Source: Clostridiaceae bacterium
Lineage (GTDB): Bacteria > Bacillota > Clostridia > Acetivibrionales > DUMB01
Direction: 5' to 3'
Length of the DNA: 41,447 bases
Assembly: GCA_012840085.1 (NCBI GenBank)
Contig: DUMB01000053.1
Span: 1 to 41,447 of the forward strand
Shown: piece by piece, positions 28,485-35,098 of the stretch
Layout of the letters: every line of letters begins with the position of its first letter
Numbering within the stretch: the stretch's first letter is position 1
Translations under genes and position numbers: made by a program
Notes under the pieces: generated by a model
Databases searched by the model: none
The model's input: only the letters and a program-made list of their open reading frames with translations
Told to the model about the DNA's origin: nothing

Positions 28485-28490
28485 ATGTGA

Positions 28491-28507
28491 TGTAATTGAT
28501 TTGTAAT
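28491..28507 (+). promoter_or_regulatory. WalR binding box (exact match to TGTWAH-N5-TGTWAH)
   Basis: TGTAAT (28491-28496), five bases, TGTAAT (28502-28507) matches the published WalR/YycF direct repeat at all positions. It begins six bases after the walK stop and overlaps the -35 of the promoter for the secreted protein gene. Confidence 0.6.
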
Positions 28508-28523
28508 ATTACAGTTATATAAT
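28496..28523 (+). promoter_or_regulatory. Promoter between walK and the secreted-protein gene
   Basis: TTGATT (28496-28501), 16-base spacer, TATAAT (28518-28523), followed by an 85-base leader to the ATG at 28608. It would allow the downstream part of the locus to be expressed separately from walRK. Confidence 0.55.
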
Positions 28524-28607
28524 TAAGATAGAAAAATTGTGGAATCCTAGAAAAATAAATAGAAGCTAGTAAGTTTTGGCTTATTCGCGTAACGGGGAGA
28601 TAATATT

Positions 28608-29165
28608 ATGACACGAAAATTATGTGCTGTTTTAGTAGTTATATTAATGTTTGCAGCTTTTAGTGTTTCGGCTTTTGCTGGTCCTGTAGCGAATTCACAA
28701 TATAGACATAAGACTGTAAACGGTAAAAGCGGCATGAATCTCGACGAGCTCATAATGAGCAGGGATGTAGGGGAGACAGAGCAATTCATTGCTACAATTA
28801 CTAAACCGACCGGGGATGAAACTATATTTGTAAAATCTTATGTGGTGTGCGGATTTACAGACTATCAGGATATTTGCATTGCTGTAGCAGTGTATGACGG
28901 CAGCAAAGATCAATATGTATATGTTAGCAATAACAGCGTTTGGGATGTTTCAGGCCTGTTTTCCAATGAAATACCCCTGCATCTGGGTGCTAACAGACTT
29001 AAGATCGTCGCATTCCCCAAGTCGGAGATTAATAACCTCAAGCCGGGAGTCAACGCCCAGGTAACTTACTTTACCGTGACTGTTTTGAAGCAAAGCATAA
29101 AAGACAGGATAATACAGGGCGTTCTCAAAGTAAAAGATTCAGTAACCGGCATTTTCGGCAACTAA
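28608..29165 (+). CDS. Secreted protein of unknown function in the wal locus
   Basis: The 185-residue protein has a clear signal peptide (basic MTRK, hydrophobic core, cleavage likely after SAFA near residue 24). The mature part is predicted beta-rich: GETEQFIATITKP, FVKSYVVCGFTDYQDICIAV, AVYDGSKDQYVYV, GANRLKIVAFP and QVTYFTVTVLKQS, ending with an amphipathic helix. It looks like one Ig-like or beta-sandwich domain. I do not recognise the family. GGGGAG lies before the ATG. It sits between walK and yycH, where other Firmicutes have no gene, and behind a WalR-type box. Role in wall sensing is an inference from position. Confidence 0.8.
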   Translation: MTRKLCAVLVVILMFAAFSVSAFAGPVANSQYRHKTVNGKSGMNLDELIMSRDVGETEQFIATITKPTGDETIFVKSYVVCGFTDYQDICIAVAVYDGSKDQYVYVSNNSVWDVSGLFSNEIPLHLGANRLKIVAFPKSEINNLKPGVNAQVTYFTVTVLKQSIKDRIIQGVLKVKDSVTGIFGN

Positions 29166-29223
29166 GGAATATTTGACAACCAAGACGTAGAAATATCTGA
29201 TATATCCTGGTTTGGAGATTGGA

Positions 29224-30663
29224 ATGTATCGAATAAACAGAGAAAAGCTAAAGACATGTATTCTTATTATTCTAATATTGACAAGTCTAGTTCAGGTAGG
29301 AATCCTGTGGGACTATCAGGAACACGGGTTTCCTACTAATTTTTTACTGGCAATATTTAAAACTTCAGAGCTGTCACAGTCTGAAATTGACAGAATGGCA
29401 AGGGAAGAGTTTTTCCGCCCGTACAGATTGATTTTGTCCAATGGAGATCTGGCACATTGGATTATTGACAGCAGTGACGCTATATATGAGAAGGTTTGGA
29501 ATGGTTCAAAGGAGTACATAAAAAGCGCAATACTTTCAAAGCCGCAGGTTGCAACGGAAAGCTGGGATGAGCTTGTCACCCGCAAAGGCATATTCCTGGA
29601 TTTCAAGTTAAATATGGATGTAAACCTAATGAAGTGGCTCCTGGGTATGGGAAGCTCATCAGGCAGCGGGGAAGGACTTGCAGGGATACATAAGGTTTTC
29701 ATAATCCCAAGGGATAGAATTACCAGCAGCCTGGATATAGTATACATACTGAGCGAAGAAACTGTTTATAAATACATAGTAGATGTAAATAGCAAGGACC
29801 TAAACAGAGAGGCTTTTGAAAAGTATCTTGTGGAACTGAGTGAAGACACCAAGTACGATGCAAAGAAATATTGGGTCATCAGGGAATTTGACCCTAAGGG
29901 CAGGTTGAGCTTTTCCTACAGCCCTGACATACCGTGTGTCGTTGAGATGCCCCTCGGAAGAGATTATAACACCCTAAGCTATTCCATTCCTAACAAAATG
30001 GAGAACAAGGATGAAAATGAACTGGCACACCTGATTCTGGCAAACGAGCAGTACAGTTATGACCGTACAATAGGTATGGATGATACTGTTATATTCAAGA
30101 ATCAGAACAGTATTTATAAAATATACGATGACGGTTTGCTTGAGTATACATACATATCTTCCACCGGGCGTTCAGACAGGGGGGATATCGGCAAGGCCTT
30201 CTCAAATGCATACGGGTTTATAAGCCGTTTGGGTAAATCCCTTGTTCTGAAGAACAATATATACCTTTCCAATATAAACATTAAAGGCGGAGGCAGCAGT
30301 TTCGAGTTTACTTTTAATTATATGGTTGACAATGTTCCGGTATTTATTGAATACAAAGGCCGGTCCGGTGAGGAAAATAAAATTACTGATGCAATTGTGG
30401 TGGAAGCTGACAGCAGAAGGGTATTGTCATGCAGGTGGCTGATGAGGGATATGCAAAAGAACGGGAAAAAAGTGAAATATAATGTTGGCTTTAACAGTAT
30501 AGATAAGAAAGTGCTGGACAGAACCACACCTGGGGTTGGAGATATCAGTGTGGCTTATGTTCTTACGTTAACTGCGGAGAGGGAGCTTGACCCGTCTTGG
30601 GTTATTGAAAGCACCACCGGTAGCAGAAACATACTTCCATTGCTCAGGACGGAGGGAGAATAA
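29224..30663 (+). CDS. yycH: YycH (WalH) regulator of WalK
   Basis: The 479-residue protein has one N-terminal membrane helix (about 9-28) and a large extracytoplasmic part, as in YycH. Assignment rests on size, topology, FKNQNSIYKIYDDGLLEY-type sequence and position between walK and yycI. YycH and YycI form a membrane complex that modulates WalK (inhibitory in Bacillus, activating in Staphylococcus). I chose ATG 29224 with GGAG at 29214-29217; a TTG at 29212 is in frame but less likely. It ends two bases before yycI, so translation is coupled. Confidence 0.88.
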   Translation: MYRINREKLKTCILIILILTSLVQVGILWDYQEHGFPTNFLLAIFKTSELSQSEIDRMAREEFFRPYRLILSNGDLAHWIIDSSDAIYEKVWNGSKEYIKSAILSKPQVATESWDELVTRKGIFLDFKLNMDVNLMKWLLGMGSSSGSGEGLAGIHKVFIIPRDRITSSLDIVYILSEETVYKYIVDVNSKDLNREAFEKYLVELSEDTKYDAKKYWVIREFDPKGRLSFSYSPDIPCVVEMPLGRDYNTLSYSIPNKMENKDENELAHLILANEQYSYDRTIGMDDTVIFKNQNSIYKIYDDGLLEYTYISSTGRSDRGDIGKAFSNAYGFISRLGKSLVLKNNIYLSNINIKGGGSSFEFTFNYMVDNVPVFIEYKGRSGEENKITDAIVVEADSRRVLSCRWLMRDMQKNGKKVKYNVGFNSIDKKVLDRTTPGVGDISVAYVLTLTAERELDPSWVIESTTGSRNILPLLRTEGE

Positions 30664-30665
30664 AT

Positions 30666-31502
30666 ATGGATTGGTCAAAGTCCAAGAGCATTTTAATACT
30701 GATGCTTCTGGCGTTGAATATTTTTCTGCTGGTAAGCATAATATTTTATAAAGGGATATTGACAGTTTCAAGTGACACTATTGAAAATACCGTATCTATT
30801 CTCGAGAGCAGGAATATACGGCTGAAATGCGACATACCCAGGCAAAGCGGGAAAATTCCGGCTATTAAATATGACAACAGCCATTTCAATATAGATGAAA
30901 TAATACAAAAACTTGTAGGTGACAGTGCCTTAAAGACAGACATGCTTATTCAGGGAAATGATATCATAAAAGGAGAAAAAAAGATTACACTTAAGGAAGG
31001 CAATGTACTCGTTTATGAGAACATGAATCCATCTGCAAGCGTTGATGTATATAATATGGATGAAGTGGAAAAATACACAAAGAAATTTCTTTCGGATATT
31101 GGTATCAAAATCTCTGGTTACAAGTTGGACAGACAGAGCAGGAATGAAGCAGGAGATGTAAGCCTGCATTATATTGAAAAGTTTGGAAAGCATTTCGTTT
31201 ACGATAGCTATATAGATGTTGTAATCGGTGAGAAGGGTGTAAAGTCCTTAAATTACAGCAAAAAGAATTTTAAGAAGCTGTCTTCTGATGCTGTCAATGT
31301 TATGCCGGCGCATCAGGTGCTGCTGAAAAATCTAAACAAGGAGGAAGACGTAGTTATTGTAGCTATGGATATCGGCTACAAGAGTTTTGCCAAGGATGGT
31401 GAGACGGTAGAAACACAGGAGTGGCCAAAATGGAGAATTGTATTTGAAGATGGAACTGAAAGCTACTTTAGCGCGGTAAACGGAGATAAATTTGATGAAT
31501 AG
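30666..31502 (+). CDS. yycI: YycI (WalI) regulator of WalK
   Basis: The 278-residue protein starts MDWSKSKSILILMLLALNIF, the typical YycI start with one membrane helix, and has an extracytoplasmic beta-rich part ending WPKWRIVFEDGTESYFSAVNG, which is the usual YycI C-terminus. It works with YycH on WalK at the membrane. GGAGGGAG precedes the ATG. Confidence 0.9.
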   Translation: MDWSKSKSILILMLLALNIFLLVSIIFYKGILTVSSDTIENTVSILESRNIRLKCDIPRQSGKIPAIKYDNSHFNIDEIIQKLVGDSALKTDMLIQGNDIIKGEKKITLKEGNVLVYENMNPSASVDVYNMDEVEKYTKKFLSDIGIKISGYKLDRQSRNEAGDVSLHYIEKFGKHFVYDSYIDVVIGEKGVKSLNYSKKNFKKLSSDAVNVMPAHQVLLKNLNKEEDVVIVAMDIGYKSFAKDGETVETQEWPKWRIVFEDGTESYFSAVNGDKFDE

Positions 31503-31604
31503 TAAAAATTTGGTTGTACGTGTTGAGCTCTTTTAGTATTTTTTTTTTGAATTAAGTGATATAATTAACAAGGAATAGTTTGCCGTGGAGAAGGTAGGTG
31601 TATA

Positions 31605-32864
31605 TTGAACTTGGGAAAGTTTGTAATTAACGGTCCGGCACGTTTAAACGGAGATGTTTACATAAGTGGAGCAAAAAATGCTGCAGTAGCAATAATTCCA
31701 GCCGCGCTTCTGGTGGATGGAACATGCAGAATAGAGAATGTACCTGATATTTCGGATGTGAAACTTCTTTTAAATATAATAGAGCAATTAGGTGCTCAAG
31801 TAGAATTCGAGAATGATAATACAATAATTATAGATGCGAGCAATATAAATTCCTATACGGCCTCATATGATATGGTTAAAAATATGAGGGCTTCCTATTA
31901 TCTCATTGGTTCGCTTCTAGGAAGGCTTGGAAGGGCAGAAGTATCATCACCTGGCGGATGTGATTTTGGCTTCAGGCCGATAGACCAGCACATTAAAGGA
32001 TTTGAAGCATTAGGTGCCAAAGTCGATATCGAGTATGGAGTAGTTAAGGCCCGTGCGGACAAGCTGACAGGAAACCAGATATATCTTGATGTTGTAAGCG
32101 TTGGCGCTACAATTAACCTGATGCTTGCTGCAGTAAAGGCTGAAGGTGTTACTTCGATTGAGAACGCAGCCAAGGAGCCGCATGTAGTTGATGTGGCGAA
32201 CTTCCTGAATGCAATGGGTGCCAATATAAAAGGCGCAGGTACAGATGTTATAAAGATAAAAGGTGTTGAAAAGCTGAGGGGCGGGGCTTCATACGCGATA
32301 ATTCCCGACCAGATAGAAGCAGGCACATTTATGATAGCTGCGGCTGCAACAGGTGGTGATGTTACTGTAAGGAACATCATACCCAAGCATATGGAATCAT
32401 TGAGCGCAAAGCTGATTGAAATGAATGTGGGTGTCATAGAAGGGGAAGATTGGATAAGGATCGTAAATAACGGTCAAATTGTAAAAGCAAATGTTAAAAC
32501 TTTGCCATACCCCGGATTCCCGACAGATTTACACCCGCTTATTGCAGTTCTCCTTTGCAAGGCTGAGGGTACAAGCACTATAACAGAAGGCGTTTGGGAT
32601 CAGCGCTTTCAGTACGTAGATGAATTGAAGCGTATGGGAGCGATGATAAAGGTGGACGGTCGTATCGCAGTAATTGAAGGAGTGCAAAGATTGTCGGGTG
32701 CTCCGGTTAAGGCAACAGACCTGCGAGCGGGGGCTGCCATGGTGGTGGCAGGGCTTGCAGCGGAAGGAACGACGGAAGTACATAATATAAAATATATAGA
32801 CAGGGGTTATGAGAAGTTCGAAGAAAAGCTGAGAAAACTGGGTGCGGATATAAAGAGAGTGTAG
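31605..32864 (+). CDS. murA: UDP-N-acetylglucosamine 1-carboxyvinyltransferase (MurA)
   Basis: This enzyme catalyses the first committed step of peptidoglycan synthesis, adding enolpyruvate from PEP to UDP-GlcNAc. The 419 residues include [20 protein letters not shown] (the UDP-GlcNAc-binding Lys-Asn), [20 protein letters not shown] with the catalytic Cys near residue 119 (fosfomycin target), [15 protein letters not shown] and [16 protein letters not shown]. The start TTG 31605 has GGAGAAGGTAGGTG just upstream. Its place between yycI and yycJ puts a wall-precursor enzyme within the wall-stress locus. Many Firmicutes have two murA genes; I cannot tell which paralogue this is. Confidence 0.95.
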   Translation: MNLGKFVINGPARLNGDVYISGAKNAAVAIIPAALLVDGTCRIENVPDISDVKLLLNIIEQLGAQVEFENDNTIIIDASNINSYTASYDMVKNMRASYYLIGSLLGRLGRAEVSSPGGCDFGFRPIDQHIKGFEALGAKVDIEYGVVKARADKLTGNQIYLDVVSVGATINLMLAAVKAEGVTSIENAAKEPHVVDVANFLNAMGANIKGAGTDVIKIKGVEKLRGGASYAIIPDQIEAGTFMIAAAATGGDVTVRNIIPKHMESLSAKLIEMNVGVIEGEDWIRIVNNGQIVKANVKTLPYPGFPTDLHPLIAVLLCKAEGTSTITEGVWDQRFQYVDELKRMGAMIKVDGRIAVIEGVQRLSGAPVKATDLRAGAAMVVAGLAAEGTTEVHNIKYIDRGYEKFEEKLRKLGADIKRV

Positions 32865-32926
32865 AAGGGAAAACAGGTATGGAACAGGCAAATAGTCAAA
32901 TGGGCAAATAGCAAAAGCTAGAGGGA

Positions 32927-32963
32927 CAAGGCGACGCTATTTAACGTAAAAGGAGTCGTCTTG
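32927..32963. repeat. Hairpin repeat, copy A
   Basis: CAAGGCGAC (32927-32935) pairs with GTCGTCTTG (32955-32963) with one G-T pair, 19-base loop. Its 3' half, AAAAGGAGT..GTC..CTTGCT, recurs in copy B at 33117. Confidence 0.55.
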
Positions 32964-33116
32964 CTCAGATGGGAGTTTCCAGCTTATCAGTAAATAGGCG
33001 TAAGTAAATGCAAGAGAGCTGGAAAGTTCTTAATAAGCTTTAATGGAGTTTGATTCATTTGATTATTGGCAGAAAGTAGTGACTATTAGCCTGGAATTGA
33101 ACAAATAGAAAGACAC

Positions 33117-33170
33117 GGGGACATCCCTTAGCGTGAAAGAACTACGTCATGTTCAAAAAGGAGTGTCCCC
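33117..33170. repeat. Hairpin repeat, copy B (GGGGACA...TGTCCCC)
   Basis: GGGGACA (33117-33123) pairs with TGTCCCC (33164-33170); the 40-base interior contains CTTAGCGTGAAAG and CAAAAAGGAG. The 3' part AAAAGGAGTGTCCCCTTGCT matches copy A with compensating changes in the stem. Confidence 0.6.
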
Positions 33171-33195
33171 TTGCTTAATATGGGGGTAAATACTA

Positions 33196-33987
33196 ATGAT
33201 AAAATTTTGCAGCCTCTTTAGCGGTAGCAGTGGGAATGCAATTTTTTTCAGAAAAGATAATACAAAGATTCTTATAGATGCTGGATTGAGCGGGAAAAAA
33301 ATAGCTCATGCGCTTGCTTCCATAGGTGAATCGCCTTCGGAGCTTAACGCAATACTTATTTCCCATGAGCATATTGACCATATTAAAGGTGCGGGTATTT
33401 TATCAAGAAGGTACAATATTCCCATATATGCAAACGCAGGAACCTGGGAATTCATGAAAGATATGATAGGGTCTGTGGCATCTGAAAATATTGGCGTTTT
33501 TGATACAGGTTGTGAATTTGAGATAGGAGATGTGTGCATAAAAAGCTTTCCTATTCCCCACGACGCTGCTGAGCCGGTGGGATTTAACCTGTTTGCGGAA
33601 AATAAAAAAGTAACTATTGCAACTGATATTGGGCATGTTAATAAGAAGTTAGTAAGTTATTTTGAGATGAGTGATTTTATACTGCTGGAGTCTAACCACG
33701 ATACTGAAATGCTGAAAGTAGGCTCGTATCCGTGGCCATTAAAGCAGAGAATTGCAGGCGGGCTCGGCCATCTTTCAAATGATATGGCAGGGAAGGTTGC
33801 CTGCTACCTGGCAAAGAAGGGCACTCGCAGATTTTTGCTTGGACACCTCAGCCAGGAAAACAACTTCCCGGAGCTGGCATATCAGACAGTGTACAATGCT
33901 CTTTGCGAGAGCAATGCAGAAGTGGGCAGGGATGTTATGCTTGGAGTGGCAGCGAGAAACTGTGTGAGCGAAGTAGTGGAGTTGTAG
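33196..33987 (+). CDS. yycJ: YycJ/WalJ metallo-beta-lactamase-fold exonuclease-like protein
   Basis: The 263-residue protein begins FCSLFSGSSGNAIFFRKDNT, the usual YycJ start. It has the metal motif SHEHIDHIKGAG (H57, H59, D61, H62), then PIPHDAAEPVGF, ATDIGHV and LGHLSQENN with further ligands. YycJ proteins are dinuclear-metal hydrolases; a 5'-exonuclease role in mismatch repair or DNA processing has been proposed, and a link to wall control comes from synteny. The location after yycI/murA and before rlmH is the conserved Firmicutes order, with htrA missing. Confidence 0.92.
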   Translation: MIKFCSLFSGSSGNAIFFRKDNTKILIDAGLSGKKIAHALASIGESPSELNAILISHEHIDHIKGAGILSRRYNIPIYANAGTWEFMKDMIGSVASENIGVFDTGCEFEIGDVCIKSFPIPHDAAEPVGFNLFAENKKVTIATDIGHVNKKLVSYFEMSDFILLESNHDTEMLKVGSYPWPLKQRIAGGLGHLSNDMAGKVACYLAKKGTRRFLLGHLSQENNFPELAYQTVYNALCESNAEVGRDVMLGVAARNCVSEVVEL

Positions 33988-34002
33988 ACAAGAGGTAGAC
34001 AA

Positions 34003-34390
34003 GAGGGACGGTTCTGCTGTGGGATGACAGGGGACGGTTCTGCGTCACGGTGAGCAGATGAGACAAGGGACGGTTCTGCGTCACGGTGAGTGAGAGGTGA
34101 GACAAGAGACGGTTCTATGTCATAGTGAGTGAGGCAGGGGACGATTCATAATTAAGGGAACGTTTCAAAGAGGATGGACAGTTTTCAACTTTTCGTGAGA
34201 AGGGACGTTTCTCTACTTTTCGCCAATCGCGAGAAAGGATGGTTCTCGACTTTTTGCCAAGAGGAAACGAAAGTGGGGCTCATGAAGGCGGTGGGAAGTA
34301 TATAGAGTTGGGACGGTAGGAATGCAATAATGGGAACGGAGTTCTGTATCACAGTGAATGAGGTTAAGGGACAGTTCACAACTATAACAC
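34003..34390. repeat. Degenerate tandem array of GGGACGGTTCT-type units
   Basis: The region between yycJ and rlmH contains many decayed copies of one motif. Units starting near 34005, 34031, 34067, 34107 and 34137 read GGGACGGTTCTGCGTCACGG TGAG in the best copies, spaced about 26-40 bases. A second variant starts near 34175, 34202 and 34237 (GGACGTTTCTCTACTTTTCG style). Weaker pieces lie at 34333 and 34368 (GGGAACGGAGTTCTG, GGGACAGTTCACA). No gene is supported here. Confidence 0.65.
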
Positions 34391-34547
34391 AGAATATATG
34401 TGGATAAACTCAATTTCTCAAATAGATATCCAGGTAATCTGGATAAAATAAATGAATAACGTTAAACATGCAATTAAATTAACGATAAATTCAGTTTGAT
34501 AACAAAAACTATGATAAATTGTAAACGGAGTTGAGGTAAAGCACGCA

Positions 34548-35018
34548 ATGAAGTTAACGATAATAGCAGTAGGTAAGATAAAAGAGCGCTATCTTAAAGA
34601 CGGTATTGCCGAATACAGCAAGAGGCTTTCCCGTTTTTGCGATATTGAGATTATAGAGGTTGCGGACGAACAGGCTCCTGAAACTTTAAGTGCTTCTCAG
34701 GAAGAACAGGTGAAGAAAAAAGAGTCTGAGAGAATTATCAAAAGGCTTAAGGAAGGGACATTCCTTATAGTCCTTGACGTAAAAGGAGAGAAGCTTGATT
34801 CAGAAGGCTTTGCAGATAAATTGCAGGCTTTTTTAGTATCCGGCAATTCACATATAACATTTGTAATCGGAGGATCTCTTGGACTTGATCCGGAGCTTAT
34901 CAAAAGGGCCCGCTTCCGGCTGTCATTGTCGGACATGACATTTCCTCACCAACTTACCAGGTTGATTCTGCTGGAACAGATTTACAGGGCGTTTAAGATA
35001 ATGAACGGTGAACCGTGA
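34548..35018 (+). CDS. rlmH: RlmH, 23S rRNA pseudouridine-1915 N3-methyltransferase, C-terminus altered
   Basis: This SPOUT-family enzyme methylates pseudouridine 1915 of 23S rRNA in the 70S ribosome. The sequence MKLTIIAVGKIKERYLKDGI, FVIGGSLGLDPEL and SLSDMTFPHQLTRLILLEQI YRAF is diagnostic. The frame ends NGEP-stop, at 156 residues. Family proteins normally end GEPYHK at about 159 residues, so exactly the last three codons are missing and TGA follows GAACCG. The break point is next to a large serine recombinase gene, which indicates an integration event. Whether the shortened enzyme is active cannot be read; the tail is reported to contribute to the composite active site across the dimer. 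Confidence 0.95.
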   Translation: MKLTIIAVGKIKERYLKDGIAEYSKRLSRFCDIEIIEVADEQAPETLSASQEEQVKKKESERIIKRLKEGTFLIVLDVKGEKLDSEGFADKLQAFLVSGNSHITFVIGGSLGLDPELIKRARFRLSLSDMTFPHQLTRLILLEQIYRAFKIMNGEP

Positions 35019-35030
35019 TTTACTGAATAC
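35003..35030. other. Probable left attachment junction of an integrated element in rlmH
   Basis: The conserved rlmH sequence stops at GAACCG (35010-35015), and the following TGATTTACTGA is not rlmH-like. The recombinase gene begins 81 bases later. Large serine recombinases cross over at a two-base core, probably within this stretch. The matching right junction, with the missing YHK codons, should lie beyond the window. Confidence 0.6.
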
Positions 35031-35048
35031 ATGACTCCGAAAATTCAT

Positions 35049-35080
35049 GTGTTATGCTTAGAAATAGGAAGTCATAACAC
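35049..35080. repeat. 8 bp inverted repeat before recombinase gene
   Basis: GTGTTATG (35049-35056) and CATAACAC (35073-35080) are perfect complements separated by 16 bases. They lie between the junction and the recombinase binding site (CGGAGGG, 35085-35091). This could be a recombinase arm site or an operator. Confidence 0.5.
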
Positions 35081-35098
35081 AGAACGGAGGGAGTCAAA

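Larger units (their letters stand above)
32865..33195 (+). other. Intergenic region with two related hairpins
   Basis: No gene in about 330 bases. It holds the two hairpin repeats described separately (32927-32963 and 33117-33170). The binding site GGGGGT for yycJ is at 33182-33187. Confidence 0.5.

Noticed and set aside
34003..34390. CRISPR array
   Set aside because: Units drift strongly, spacing is irregular and short, and no cas genes are near.
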